A stretch of 64,000 nucleotides of DNA from Paracoccaceae bacterium (lineage in GTDB: Bacteria > Pseudomonadota > Alphaproteobacteria > Rhodobacterales > Rhodobacteraceae), in contig JAJEBG010000033.1 of assembly GCA_022824005.1 (NCBI GenBank), positions 1 through 64,000 of the forward strand. The letters run 5' to 3'. The translations under genes were made by a program, and so were the position numbers. Under the pieces are notes generated by a model that searched no databases, had not been told where the DNA came from, and was given only the letters and a program-made list of their open reading frames with translations. Every line of letters starts with the position of its first letter. Position 1 is the stretch's first letter. Below are positions 54,584 to 64,000 of the stretch, piece after piece.

Positions 54584-54710
54584 GGGGCTGAAACCTCTTC
54601 TCTCTTGATCAGCCAAGGGGGCAGATGTCTAATCCAATCAGGTAGGGCCATGAGGGTTCCGAATGAAGATTGAGCTTTGATTCTCACAAATCGGTCTGCG
54701 TTCTCCACCA

Positions 54711-56393
54711 TCAAAGATGGAGAGCAAACAAATCATCATCCCCTAAAACCGATTCGCTGCACAGATGATGAGTTTCAGGAAGGCATCGCTTCATAAAAAT
54801 CTCGGCCAACGCGTATCTATCTTTGTCGTGCGCCGCCGCCACCAAGTGGCATTGACCGCCAATCACCAGAGCCAATGCGCGCAAGAATGAATTGGCCCCG
54901 GCGGCGCGAAAACTAAAGGATGACGCATCGGCAAGAGTTTTGGCGCTTGAACGCACACATGTTTCGGCTTCCTTCAATAGGGACGCGAGATCGCTATGCG
55001 ATGAGGCGGCGATGGTTGACTGTATCCCATTCAGAAGATCAAAGATGGCACCTGACGGGGCGAGTCTCCGATTCACGAGATCAAGCGATTGAATATCGTT
55101 TGTGCCTTCATAAATGGTGGCGATCATGGCATCACGGAGAAACTGCGATGCGCCCGTTTGCTCAACATATCCAGCGCCCCCATGGACTTGCAGCGCCGCC
55201 GATGACACCTCAAGGCCGATATCAGACCCAAAAGCTTTGGCTACGGGCGTGAGCACGGCGGCTAACTCTTGCCAATGGCACTCCGATTCCTCCTTCGCCC
55301 TATCAAGACTGTAGGCACAGAGAGCACAAATCGACCGTGCCGCAAAAATCATTGCCTGCATTTTGGCCAACGAGCGGCGAACGTTGGGATGCGAAGCAAT
55401 AGAACCATTCTGACCTCGCTCTGTCTTGCCTTGCACCCGTTGCAAAGCATAATCTCTGGCCTGCTGCCACGCGGCATCTGCCACACCGACACCTTGTATG
55501 CCCACACCCAAACGGGCATTGTTCATCATGGTAAACATCGCCGCCAAGCCACAATGTGGCTCACCAATCAACCAAGCGCGGGCTTGGTCGTATCGAACCA
55601 CCGCGGTGGGGGACGCATGAATCCCCATTTTGTGCTCTAGCGACAAAATTTGAATGTGATTGCGCTCACCCGGCTCACCCTGATCATTGGGAACGAATTT
55701 CGGTGCTAAGAAAAGCGTTAAACCTTTCGAACCTCGGGGCGAGTCAGGCAATCGCGCCAGCACCAAATGGCAGACATTTGAAACAAAATCACTATCAGCC
55801 CAACTGATATATATTTTCTCGCCGCTGAGCAGATATTCATCTTCAGTCACAGGAGTGGCGAGGGTGCGGATGGCCCCGACATCAGAACCCGCCTGCGGCT
55901 CGGAAATGTTCATGGTACCACTCCACTCACCAGCGATCAGTTTTCTCAGGTAAAGGGCCTTGATATCGTCGCTAGCATGCTGTTCGATGGCATCAATTTG
56001 ACATTGTGTCAGCATCGGGTTGAGACCAAAGGCCATACAGGCCCCGTTCATCGCATCGGTAAACGCACAGCGGAGGGCGATGGGAAGACCGAGCCCTCCG
56101 TATTCGGGATCGGCTGTAAGTCCTATCCATCCCCCCTCGGTGACCGTGGAATAAGCTTCTGCAAAGCCCGGCGGTGTTCGCACCACTCCATTTTCAAGTC
56201 GGGATGGATGGGTATCGCCGATTTGTTGGATCGGCAGGATGGATTTTTCAGCTATATTGCCGGCGGTCTCCAATACCGACAACACTTCATCACCTTCTAA
56301 AGTTGAAAATAATCCATTTTCGATCTGGGGAATGTTGGGAAAAACCTGTTGATCAAGAAACTGATATTCTCCGACGGGGGCTTGATAAGACAT
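54711..56393 (-). CDS. Acyl-CoA dehydrogenase, large type (DmdC/AidB-like length)
   Basis: FAD enzyme of 560 residues that inserts a 2,3-double bond in acyl-CoA. MSYQAPVGEYQFLD is the N-terminal motif of the long ACAD subgroup; GTMNISEPQAGSDVGAIRT binds FAD/substrate, and the base is the Glu of IYEGTNDIQ. The extra C-terminal domain matches members such as DmdC (3-methylmercaptopropionyl-CoA dehydrogenase), but the exact acyl substrate cannot be assigned. ATG 56393 replaces the longer ORF-track start. Confidence 0.88.
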   Translation of the reverse strand: MSYQAPVGEYQFLDQQVFPNIPQIENGLFSTLEGDEVLSVLETAGNIAEKSILPIQQIGDTHPSRLENGVVRTPPGFAEAYSTVTEGGWIGLTADPEYGGLGLPIALRCAFTDAMNGACMAFGLNPMLTQCQIDAIEQHASDDIKALYLRKLIAGEWSGTMNISEPQAGSDVGAIRTLATPVTEDEYLLSGEKIYISWADSDFVSNVCHLVLARLPDSPRGSKGLTLFLAPKFVPNDQGEPGERNHIQILSLEHKMGIHASPTAVVRYDQARAWLIGEPHCGLAAMFTMMNNARLGVGIQGVGVADAAWQQARDYALQRVQGKTERGQNGSIASHPNVRRSLAKMQAMIFAARSICALCAYSLDRAKEESECHWQELAAVLTPVAKAFGSDIGLEVSSAALQVHGGAGYVEQTGASQFLRDAMIATIYEGTNDIQSLDLVNRRLAPSGAIFDLLNGIQSTIAASSHSDLASLLKEAETCVRSSAKTLADASSFSFRAAGANSFLRALALVIGGQCHLVAAAHDKDRYALAEIFMKRCLPETHHLCSESVLGDDDLFALHL

Positions 56394-56488
56394 GGGCGAC
56401 ACTGATTGAATACGGATAGTCGACAGTCTAGGGCAATTTGTGGGCGAGTGCCACAAAAAACGCCACGATCTTGATATGGAGATAGTGT

Positions 56489-57454
56489 ATGTTGAAGACC
56501 GAGATTCTGGCTGATGATGGGATATCCATCGCTCGCGCCGCGCAGATTCTGGCGCGGGGTGGCACGGTCGCGTTTCCTACTGAAACCGTCTACGGATTGG
56601 GAGCCGATGCGCGAAACCCTTGCGCATTGGAAAAAATATTCGAGGCCAAGAAACGCCCGTATTCAAATCCACTGATTGTGCATTTCAGTCATCTCAGCGC
56701 GGCATATGAACTTCTCACTTTCAATGATTTGGCCCTCCGCCTTGCCGAGCGGTTTTGGCCCGGCCCGATGACACTCTTGTTACCGAAGCGTCCTTCATCA
56801 CCACTCGACTCGCTTGTCGCTGGCAATCAATCACTCGTCGGCATACGAATCCCATCGCATCCCATTGCCCAACGTTTACTCAATGAATGCGGCCAACCGC
56901 TGGCGGCTCCGTCGGCCAACCTGTCTAACCATGTCAGTCCGACACAAGCCAGTCACGTGCTTGACGATCTCGACGGTCGGATTGACGCGATCATTGACGG
57001 TGGCGATTGTCAATGGGGTCTCGAATCGACAATCTTATGGCCCAAAAAAAATGAGATCATCCGGCTGCGCTCGGGAGCTTTGACGGATTCCACGGTCTCG
57101 AACTCATTGGGAATTAAACCCAAAGCTTTAACAGGGAAAAACCAACCGCAGACACCGGGCCAACATCGTCAGCATTATTCACCTCGCGCACATCTTTGTA
57201 TCAATGTCAGAGATTTCGCCGAGAATTTTGTCCGAATCGGCTTCGGTGATCCTAGTCCCAACGATGATTTCAACTTGTCACCGCGTGGTGATATCGAAGA
57301 AGCGGCCGTCAATCTCTACGCCCTGCTCCGTCTCGCTGATACAAAAGCGTCGCAATTAGGCAAATCGGTAATTGCTATTGCGCCTATCCCTTGGGGAGGT
57401 TTGGGGACCACCATCAACGATCGCCTCACACGCGCCGCAGAGGAAAAAGATTAG
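56489..57454 (+). CDS. tsaC: L-threonylcarbamoyladenylate synthase (Sua5 type)
   Basis: Makes threonylcarbamoyl-AMP for the t6A37 modification of ANN-decoding tRNAs. The YrdC domain has GGTVAFPTETVYGLGADAR, KKRPYSNPLIVHF and the SANLS segment; a Sua5 C-terminal domain (after QTPGQHRQHYSPRAHL) brings the length to 321. GGAG precedes the ATG. It diverges from the acyl-CoA dehydrogenase and overlaps the convergent yqgE-like gene by 4 bases. Confidence 0.93.
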   Translation: MLKTEILADDGISIARAAQILARGGTVAFPTETVYGLGADARNPCALEKIFEAKKRPYSNPLIVHFSHLSAAYELLTFNDLALRLAERFWPGPMTLLLPKRPSSPLDSLVAGNQSLVGIRIPSHPIAQRLLNECGQPLAAPSANLSNHVSPTQASHVLDDLDGRIDAIIDGGDCQWGLESTILWPKKNEIIRLRSGALTDSTVSNSLGIKPKALTGKNQPQTPGQHRQHYSPRAHLCINVRDFAENFVRIGFGDPSPNDDFNLSPRGDIEEAAVNLYALLRLADTKASQLGKSVIAIAPIPWGGLGTTINDRLTRAAEEKD

Positions 57455-58023
57455 GCGCTTCCTCCCATTGAAGTCAACATACTCGGTCGGATACCCATTG
57501 ATTTGAGGGCCGATTCCCATTTCTGATCGTCTTGCGTATCGAAGACGAGTGTCCGCCCGCCTTTACAGACCAGCCAAGCGTTTTTTCGCAATTCACTTTC
57601 TAATTGACCCGGCCCCCAACCGGCATAACCCAAAGCGATGATCATATTTTTTGGCCCATCACCCCGACTAAAGTCTTCAAGAATATCCGGACAGGCGGTG
57701 ACACAATAATGCTCTCCGAGCGCCACTGTTTCTGAATAATCTTTGACATCACGAGAGTGGATAATGGTCGCCCGTTCACAATCAACAGGGCCGCCGTAAT
57801 ATACAGGCAGAGGATCTGACTCACTCTTGACTTTCTCTTCTTCCTTTGACCACGTGCCCACCTGCATCAAACCGGCCACCTTATTCACCACCACACCCAT
57901 CGAACTCTCTTCATTGTGATGAATCATCAAAATGACACTGTTGGTAAAACGCTTATCCGCCATTTTTGGCATTGAGACCAAGAGTTGGCCGACAAGTTCC
58001 TTTTCGTCAAAATCCATTCCCAT
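57451..58023 (-). CDS. YqgE/AlgH family protein (UPF0301)
   Basis: A 190-residue protein of unknown biochemical role. Family stretches are GQLLVSMPKMADKRFTNSVI, MIHHNEESSMGVVVNKV, YYGGPVDCERATIIHS and ALGYAGWGPGQLESELRKNAW. ATG 58023 gives the usual N-terminus; the ORF track adds 23 residues rich in Lys, Arg and Cys that look like upstream noise. Confidence 0.92.
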   Translation of the reverse strand: MGMDFDEKELVGQLLVSMPKMADKRFTNSVILMIHHNEESSMGVVVNKVAGLMQVGTWSKEEEKVKSESDPLPVYYGGPVDCERATIIHSRDVKDYSETVALGEHYCVTACPDILEDFSRGDGPKNMIIALGYAGWGPGQLESELRKNAWLVCKGGRTLVFDTQDDQKWESALKSMGIRPSMLTSMGGSA

Positions 58024-58335
58024 CAACCTACGTTTACACTTGCACCTTATGGCCTCCCAACGCTTAATGTATTGACTCTGTTTGTGCCACAACTTTTATC
58101 ATGTGAGGAGAAATATCCGCCCCCGACAAAATCGGCGTCTTGTCCTCTGCAAGCCTCGGCATTTCGAGACGACAAGAAATTGGGCGGCGGAGCCGAGACT
58201 CCACACCGAAACGCTACGAACAGGAGTCAAGAATGGTACTGTTGAGGAGATATCAGAGAGAACAATCCGTTTATCTCATCAATCTTGAGGGGCACCAAAA
58301 TTTCAAATGCTAACCCAATTGAGGTTCAAACCGCC
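58024..58335. other. Divergent gap between yqgE-like gene and the DsbD-alpha-like gene
   Basis: About 310 bases that should hold both promoters. Short ORFs (58082-58288 +, 57985-58245 +) are low-complexity and unsupported. No RNA gene or repeat was seen. Confidence 0.35.
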
Positions 58336-59229
58336 ATGATAACAGGTATCCGTTCAATCATCTCTTGCTTTGGTTTGATCTCGATAAGAGTTTTTGGCCT
58401 GACTTTGGCCCTATTTGGATGTGCACACATGGCTCATTCATTGGCCATGGCGGAGCCATCACTTTTATTCAGTAACGAGAATCCGCCAGCAAAAGTTGAA
58501 ATCCTGAAAGGGTGGCGCCAACATCATCACGAGGATTCTCATCATGTCTTTGCCTTAAAAATCGTCCTCGCCGAGGGTTGGAAAACCTATTGGCGATTGG
58601 TGGGCGACGATGGCATCGCCCCGCATATCACATGGACTCTCCTTGCCAACGCATCAACACCCGAGATTCATTATCCCAATCCGACCTTGATCGTTGATCC
58701 TGATGCCGCGATTTCCATCATCGGTTACCGAGATGAAGTTGTCTTTCCGATCATCGTGGACGTGCCTAATCCCAACGCCCCCGTTCGTGTCGCGGGTCTT
58801 TTTGAATTCGGAATCTGTGATGATATTTGTATACCAGAACAAATCCAATTCAGAGCCGAGTTGGGAGCTGAACTCTCTATTTGGGTGGATGAAATTATCC
58901 GAGTGCTGGACAATAAAATGGTAACAGTTGTCCGCCCATTTGACTGTCGATTGAGACCTAGTGAAGACCATCACTTTATCCTAGATGGTCAAATAAAGAC
59001 GGATTTTCGACCGCCTTTGGCCATCGCCGCCCTCCCCGATTATCTCCATCCTCATGTGGAATTCAGTGATATCAAATCGAGCCTTTCGGACGACGGCACG
59101 GTTCGCCTTCAGGCACGAATAGATTCATCAGAGGCATCGATCTTGGGAATTGAAAGATCAAAAATCAAGATCGTCGTTGTCACAGAAAACCAAGCGATTG
59201 AATACACCGGCTGCGGAAGTGACGGCTAA
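58336..59229 (+). CDS. Periplasmic DsbD N-terminal-domain-like protein
   Basis: A 297-residue protein with an N-terminal export segment (SISCFGLISIRVFGLTLALFG region) followed by an immunoglobulin-like DsbD-alpha domain: KIVLAEGWKTYWRLVGDDGIAP, SIIGYRDEVVFPIIV and the redox-like FGICDDICIPEQIQF (CxxxC). Unlike full DsbD it has no transmembrane core or thioredoxin domain, so it probably accepts electrons from a separate membrane protein such as CcdA/ScsB type. ATG 58336 gives the export signal; the TTG in the ORF track is unlikely. It ends against the RND gene with a 4-base overlap. Confidence 0.78.
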   Translation: MITGIRSIISCFGLISIRVFGLTLALFGCAHMAHSLAMAEPSLLFSNENPPAKVEILKGWRQHHHEDSHHVFALKIVLAEGWKTYWRLVGDDGIAPHITWTLLANASTPEIHYPNPTLIVDPDAAISIIGYRDEVVFPIIVDVPNPNAPVRVAGLFEFGICDDICIPEQIQFRAELGAELSIWVDEIIRVLDNKMVTVVRPFDCRLRPSEDHHFILDGQIKTDFRPPLAIAALPDYLHPHVEFSDIKSSLSDDGTVRLQARIDSSEASILGIERSKIKIVVVTENQAIEYTGCGSDG

Positions 59230-62200
59230 GACCGGCTGTATCGCCCAAAATAAAGAAGAACCAGTCCAAGAATAAAACTCGTCGCACAGATCAGCATGAT
59301 ACCGATGAGGAACGAAGCGAGACCCGTCACTTGCGGGGGCAAAGCCCAAGCCACGTCTAACCATGGCATCAGAGGCGTGGGCCATTCGCCGAACCAAATG
59401 ACCGAGCCGAGCGTCATCCCGAACCAACAGGTCATAAGGATGGCGGCGGCGAAGATCACAAGGCGAATTATTCGGCCCCGTCGTGGGGCGCGAAGGGCAC
59501 GAGACAAAGAGCGTCGGAACCTCGCGGCATCGGTTTGAATGGCGACCATGGCCGGCACCAGAAGCAAGACCAGAAACATAGCGAATCCCAAACCATAGAC
59601 GAGCGTGATTACCGACGGTTTAAGAAAACTCGCTTGTGCCGATGTTTCATACAAGAGTGGAATTAACCCCACGACCGTTGTCAAAGTGGTTAGCAATACA
59701 GGTCGAAATCGATCAACCACGGCGTTCTTGATCGCTTGAAGAATCCCCTGCTCCTTTGAATATTTGTCGATCGTCGTAATGAGAATGATGGAGTCATTGA
59801 CGATGATACCCACCATGCCCACAAGACCAATCACCGAAAACATCGAAAATGGAACATTCCAGATATAATGCCCCCATATCGCGCCCACGAGACCAAAAGG
59901 CACAGTGAGCAGAACAATCAGCGGCCGCGTCCAACTCGAGAAGACCCAAGCCATCACCAAAAAAATCCCCAACAGCACCATGATCAATCCAATCAACGCA
60001 TCGTTGAGGAAGTTTCGTTCATCTTCGGCCAAACCCGAAAGTTTCCATGTGATCCCATATTTTGTTGCGATGTTCGGCAGGATCGTCATCTGCAATTCTC
60101 GGGCGACTTCCGAAATACGGTCAGGATTATCTTCCGAGACCTCCCCGGATATGGTGACAACGCGTATCCCATTATCACGACGGATCGTCGAGAACCCGAG
60201 TGACCGAACAGCGGTCACAATGTCCGACAGCGGCGCGTATTCACCTGATTGAGACCTTAAACTCCACTGCTCAAGAAAATTCGAACTCTTGGTTTCACTT
60301 TCTCGGACTCGGACAATGATTTCTCCTGTTCGTGTCCCATCGGGAAAAGAGGCCGCCACCACGCCCGCCAATCGGTCACGCAGGACAGATCCCACTTCAT
60401 CAATGGTAAAGCCAAGGGCCCGGCCTTGCGGAGTGAGTTCAAGGACCAATTCCTCCTTGCCAAAGGCAAGATCATCTTCAAGGGAGGAGAATTCTGGATA
60501 CGAAGCGAACTCGCTCTTCACCTCTTCGGCGGCGATTTTCAACACGTCAGCATTGCCGCCCGACAATTGGAGCTGCAACGGGTCACTTCCCGGGCCAAAT
60601 CGTCCACTGCGAAACGATAATGTTTCGAGCAACGGGTGACGTCTGATTTCTTGCTGCAAACGAGCGGCAAATGCAAACGAAGAGTAAGGTCGAAGGTCGG
60701 CATCTATCAATTCAATGGCAATGGTTCCGATCAAATCCCTGTCTTTGGTCTCAGCCCCCGCAAGACCCCGGCCCGTAAAGCCACCAATACCGGCAACCAC
60801 ATAAGTGATGGGGTTGAGTCCGAATTCCCCCTCATAGGCGGTGCCCACCGCATTGGCGGCACGCTGCAACTCACGCATCATCTCGCTCGCATCGGAACGG
60901 TCCGCTTCGTTGACCATGGCAAAGGATCCGTTGACCGAGCCCAATTCGGGCGCGTTGAAAAACCGCCAACGAACATCTCCACCAATGAACAAAGCGACTT
61001 GCAAGGCCAATAACACAAAGGCTCCCGCGACAATGGGATAGCGAAAGATCAGAATCAATTCGACAAAGGGACGAAATAGCCTTTGTTGGACCCAAGCAAA
61101 TCCTTGGTTAACCCACCGGCTCGGCCAATCGTACCATGGCGTCGAATGCCTCTCCTTCAAAGCGTGTCGCAGATGGTTAGGTAGAATAAAGAAACATTCC
61201 AGCAAAGACGCGGCGAGTACCGCGACCACGGCAAAAGCTAATTCCACAATAATATTGCCAAAACGCCCCCCAATCATGGTCAATCCAAAGAAGGCAATGA
61301 TGGTGGTGATGGTAGCGGCAAATACCGGCGCTGACATTGAGATGGCGGCTCGCGTCGAAGCCACATCCGCCGATTCTCCCAATTGTCGACGCCTAAAATC
61401 GGCGTGCTCACCCACCACAATGGCGTCATCGACCACAATTCCAAGCGTGATGATCAAACCAAAGAGCGAAACCATATTGAGTGACAAGCCAAACGCATAC
61501 ATCAACGCCACCGCGGCACACATGGCTGTCGGTATGCCTGCGGCCACCCAAAACGCGACTCGGAAACTGAGAAACAAATACAACAGCACAATCACTAAAC
61601 CTAACCCAAGAAGGCCATTGCTATAGAGAATGTTGAGGCGACCGGTGATGGCATCAGCGCGGGTCCGAATGAGATCAGTCGTGACCTCTGACGGCAAAGT
61701 GGTAGAAAATTTTTCAACCACCTCCTCAACCATTTTCTGCATTTCGATGGCATCGCCCCTCTCCGACCGGTTGACACGAATAGAGACCGCTGGATGTTTA
61801 TCGACGAAAAAGGCTTGGTTTCGATCGACCCTTTCCACTCGAATGGTAGCAAAATCGCCGACAAAAAGTTTTGAGCCATCTGGATTGGAGCGCACGACAA
61901 TATTTTCTATTTGCTCAGGTGACCGTTTGGCGATGCCGGCGCGAAGTCGCGTTGATGCGCCCACTTCACCGCTTGGGTCTGTTTTGGCTTCACCCCCAAT
62001 TTGACGGGCGATCTGGCGAATAGTGATGTCATGACGCGTCAGGTCAGCTTCATTGATTTCAACAAGTGTTCTTGGCGCTTCAATGCCTGAAATATTGGCT
62101 TGGGCGACGCCTTTCTCGAACAGACGCACGACCAATTCATCGGCCAATCTTCCCAATTGGACAACATCAACTGGCCCGGTGATCATGATGTCAGTTACCC

Positions 62201-62636
62201 GGTCACTCCAAGAGGTCCGTTGCACCTGCGCTATCTCTGCATCATCGGGCAATTCGGGTATGATATTGTCGAGCCCGGCTTTGGTGTCATTGACACCCCG
62301 CTGCATGTCCCACCCTTCTTCAAATTCCAGCGAAATCGTGGCTCGACCTTCAAACGCGTTCGATTGGGTATCAATGACGCCTTCAATATTTTGCAATTCC
62401 ACGATCACCGGTTGAACAATGGCATCGTCGATGTCCGATGCGCCCGCCCCATCCCAAGTGATAGCGACACGGACGCTTTCGTAAACGGTGTCAGGGAAAA
62501 ACTGTGAGCGCAATTGCGGAAAGGCCGCCAATCCAAGGGCAATCACGACCACAAGAATGAGGTTGGCGGCGGTTCGATGGTAGGCAAAATATTTGAGAAT
62601 ACCCGCCAAAGGATTATTCGTTTGCACGCGACTCAC
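59226..62636 (-). CDS. RND efflux transporter, inner-membrane pump (AcrB/HAE-1-like)
   Basis: Proton-driven pump of 1136 residues. The first span is TAANLILVVVIALGLAAFP; the proton-relay region reads IVVDDAIVVGEHADF with paired Asp in helix 4, and a second half repeats the fold (VGIIVNDSIILITTIDKY). Two large periplasmic loops (about 40-330, 570-880) form the porter domain. The C-terminus has extra hydrophobic segments beyond the usual 12 helices, including one ending AAILMTCWFGMTLGSVIWF. Start is GTG 62636 overlapping the adaptor stop (GTGA). Substrate unknown. Confidence 0.92.
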   Translation of the reverse strand: MSRVQTNNPLAGILKYFAYHRTAANLILVVVIALGLAAFPQLRSQFFPDTVYESVRVAITWDGAGASDIDDAIVQPVIVELQNIEGVIDTQSNAFEGRATISLEFEEGWDMQRGVNDTKAGLDNIIPELPDDAEIAQVQRTSWSDRVTDIMITGPVDVVQLGRLADELVVRLFEKGVAQANISGIEAPRTLVEINEADLTRHDITIRQIARQIGGEAKTDPSGEVGASTRLRAGIAKRSPEQIENIVVRSNPDGSKLFVGDFATIRVERVDRNQAFFVDKHPAVSIRVNRSERGDAIEMQKMVEEVVEKFSTTLPSEVTTDLIRTRADAITGRLNILYSNGLLGLGLVIVLLYLFLSFRVAFWVAAGIPTAMCAAVALMYAFGLSLNMVSLFGLIITLGIVVDDAIVVGEHADFRRRQLGESADVASTRAAISMSAPVFAATITTIIAFFGLTMIGGRFGNIIVELAFAVVAVLAASLLECFFILPNHLRHALKERHSTPWYDWPSRWVNQGFAWVQQRLFRPFVELILIFRYPIVAGAFVLLALQVALFIGGDVRWRFFNAPELGSVNGSFAMVNEADRSDASEMMRELQRAANAVGTAYEGEFGLNPITYVVAGIGGFTGRGLAGAETKDRDLIGTIAIELIDADLRPYSSFAFAARLQQEIRRHPLLETLSFRSGRFGPGSDPLQLQLSGGNADVLKIAAEEVKSEFASYPEFSSLEDDLAFGKEELVLELTPQGRALGFTIDEVGSVLRDRLAGVVAASFPDGTRTGEIIVRVRESETKSSNFLEQWSLRSQSGEYAPLSDIVTAVRSLGFSTIRRDNGIRVVTISGEVSEDNPDRISEVARELQMTILPNIATKYGITWKLSGLAEDERNFLNDALIGLIMVLLGIFLVMAWVFSSWTRPLIVLLTVPFGLVGAIWGHYIWNVPFSMFSVIGLVGMVGIIVNDSIILITTIDKYSKEQGILQAIKNAVVDRFRPVLLTTLTTVVGLIPLLYETSAQASFLKPSVITLVYGLGFAMFLVLLLVPAMVAIQTDAARFRRSLSRALRAPRRGRIIRLVIFAAAILMTCWFGMTLGSVIWFGEWPTPLMPWLDVAWALPPQVTGLASFLIGIMLICATSFILGLVLLYFGRYSRS

Positions 62637-64000
62637 CCGCCCATTCTGGCCCGCAATCTATCGAGCATAGCTTGTGGGACCTCTTCCTGTGCCAATTGTT
62701 CCAAAACGCGCTTCTTGGCGGCTTCTGGCATTCGTTGATTATTCTTGACGAGGGCCATCAAATCCTCTCGTTCCTCACGGGTCAGCGAGACGAGCTCCAC
62801 CTCGTTTGGTATTGAAGCATTCTCGGGTAAGACCGGACGAACGCGAATACCACTGCCAATCACCGGGGTTCGCTTGGTGACAATCATCCGTCCAATAAGA
62901 TCATCCGCCGAGACGATGATCTCATCGCCCTGCTTTCGAATGATTTTTGCGTCTCTTTCTTCAAGCCGCTCGCCCTCAGCCACAACCAGTATTTGGCTCT
63001 GTGAGTCAGCGGCCTCGGCGGGCAGAACGAAGACATTGTTGAGAGACGTCTCGGCAACCTCAACCTCCACAAAATCGCCCGGTCGCAAACCCGAACGGCG
63101 ACTGTCCCTCAGACTGGCAAATAGCAATCGGCCGGTCTGCCCCTCAGCCACAATCGCGCTCTCACGCACAATAGTCGCTTGCGCCTTTAAGGACACCCCT
63201 GTCACATTCACCTCAAGAGGTCGGAGACGCCCATCATCTCCGATAATCCGCGAATATTGTTCGTTCGAGACACGAAACGCCACTTCGATGGAGTCGGGAT
63301 CGACAAGTTGTGCGATTCGCTCCTTGGCATTGACGAGGCGGCCTTGCACGAGGTTGACATTCGTGAGCGTCCCCGCGAACTCGGCTTTCAAGCGCGTTTC
63401 GGCCAATTTTCGGCGCGCCTCGCCAATAGTGATGGCTTGGCGGCGCAACAACGATTGGGTTTGCTCCACTCGGGTTTCCGCTTGAGCCACCGTCTTTTTG
63501 CGCGTCAACAAGGCTTGATTGGCGGCGGACAAGGCCAATTCAGCGGCTTCGACCGCGGTATCTGTGGTCACCCCCCGGCTGCGAAGAAGATTTTGCCGGG
63601 CCAAGGATTGCTTCCGCAATTCAACTTGGTGTTCGGCCGCCAATTGCTCCTCATGGGCAATCGCCAAATCACGTCTCGCATCATTGAGTTGAACCTCGGC
63701 ATCATCTTGATTGGCGACGGCCAAATCGACCGCCACTTTAGCATCCGAGGGATCGACGGCGAGAATAAACTCTCCCTCCGCAAACACACCCCCTTCGACA
63801 AAATTTGGCGAGAGTTCCACGATCGCACCGCTCGCCGGAGCTCTGAGCTCCAACGTGCGTAGACTCCGAACCTCCCCGAAAGTGGTGATTTTTGGCACCA
63901 CTGTCGTACTCTCACCGACCTTGACATTTACCGCATAGACCTGCTCGCTCGCTCTGCGGCTTGGGGGTTGGCGTTCCATCCTCTCTTGAAAAGCCGAATA
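62633..64000 (-). CDS. RND efflux periplasmic adaptor (HlyD/MFP), 5' end outside window
   Basis: Membrane-fusion subunit linking the pump to an outer-membrane channel. Visible parts: lipoyl-like half ELRAPASGAIVELSPNFVEGG, a long coiled-coil hairpin (about residues 85-180, rich in Ala/Glu/Gln), then beta-barrel VNLVQGRLVNAKERIAQLVD. The ORF track begins at ATG 63979 (preceded by AAGAGAGG), but there is no membrane or signal segment after it and the frame stays open to the window edge, so the true start probably lies beyond 64000. No outer-membrane channel gene is in view. Confidence 0.88.
   Translation of the reverse strand, partial: YSAFQERMERQPPSRRASEQVYAVNVKVGESTTVVPKITTFGEVRSLRTLELRAPASGAIVELSPNFVEGGVFAEGEFILAVDPSDAKVAVDLAVANQDDAEVQLNDARRDLAIAHEEQLAAEHQVELRKQSLARQNLLRSRGVTTDTAVEAAELALSAANQALLTRKKTVAQAETRVEQTQSLLRRQAITIGEARRKLAETRLKAEFAGTLTNVNLVQGRLVNAKERIAQLVDPDSIEVAFRVSNEQYSRIIGDDGRLRPLEVNVTGVSLKAQATIVRESAIVAEGQTGRLLFASLRDSRRSGLRPGDFVEVEVAETSLNNVFVLPAEAADSQSQILVVAEGERLEERDAKIIRKQGDEIIVSADDLIGRMIVTKRTPVIGSGIRVRPVLPENASIPNEVELVSLTREEREDLMALVKNNQRMPEAAKKRVLEQLAQEEVPQAMLDRLRARMGG

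Noticed and set aside
1-64000. tRNA genes and CRISPR arrays
   Set aside because: No T-arm/anticodon-arm arrangement or regularly spaced direct repeats were recognised by eye; a covariance scan was not possible.

Overview
The window reads as chromosomal DNA of an alphaproteobacterium, probably free-living and aerobic. The lineage markers are a TrcR (DUF1013) homologue, COQ9, a 44-residue aa3-oxidase subunit IV, a membrane-anchored mitochondrial-type cytochrome c and oxygen-dependent HemF. Gene content would suit a marine SAR116/Rhodospirillales-like organism, but that placement is inference. Coding density is high. Most of the sequence has balanced base composition; one stretch, about 44.7-49.0 kb, is visibly more GC-rich and full of broken mobile genes.

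Layout. 0.2-7.7 kb: an eight-gene, tightly coupled + strand operon with an NMT1/THI5-type ABC transporter, a cytosine-deaminase-family amidohydrolase, an FAD-linked oxidase, two NAD(P)H:quinone-reductase-like flavoproteins and a creatininase-family hydrolase. It looks like uptake and degradation of an unidentified cyclic nitrogen compound. 7.7-9.1 kb: diheme cytochrome c and cytochrome c'. 9.6-13.6 kb: the tesA / ybbA-ybbP divergent pair. 13.6-21.5 kb: a minus-strand nitrogen block, ureDABCEFG followed by a fused PuuE-UraD protein, ureidoglycine aminohydrolase and ureidoglycolate lyase. Ureides would be broken down to glyoxylate, ammonia and urea, and urease would finish the urea; the allantoate-hydrolysing step is not in the window. 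21.9-24.7 kb: glnD, the PII uridylyltransferase. 25-28 kb: hemC, hemE, hemF. 28-31.3 kb: recR, dnaX, a small HTH protein and a bacterial SRP (4.5S) RNA gene with a recognisable promoter. 31.4-34.1 kb: a second NMT1-type ABC transporter. 34.2-36.6 kb: nudC, pheA, cytochrome c. 36.9-42.6 kb: yejABEF peptide/microcin C-type importer, then a D-lyxose isomerase-like gene and a SPOR-domain D,D-carboxypeptidase.

44.7-49.0 kb: a mobile island between dacA and clpS. It holds an ISAs1-type transposase remnant broken by a 22-bp tandem duplication, an IS5-type element whose transposase needs a -1 frameshift, an apparently intact hipBA toxin-antitoxin module with three evenly spaced palindromic operators, a tyrosine-integrase fragment and a DUF4338-like fragment.

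49.1-64.0 kb: housekeeping genes (clpS, a degenerate SDR, trcR, quinone oxidoreductase, coq9, rpsU, cox subunit IV, MBL hydrolase, acyl-CoA dehydrogenase, tsaC/sua5, yqgE, a DsbD-alpha-like periplasmic protein) and an RND efflux pair that runs off the right edge. No tRNA, rRNA or CRISPR array was seen. All functional names come from reading the proteins and motifs by eye; no database search was run.
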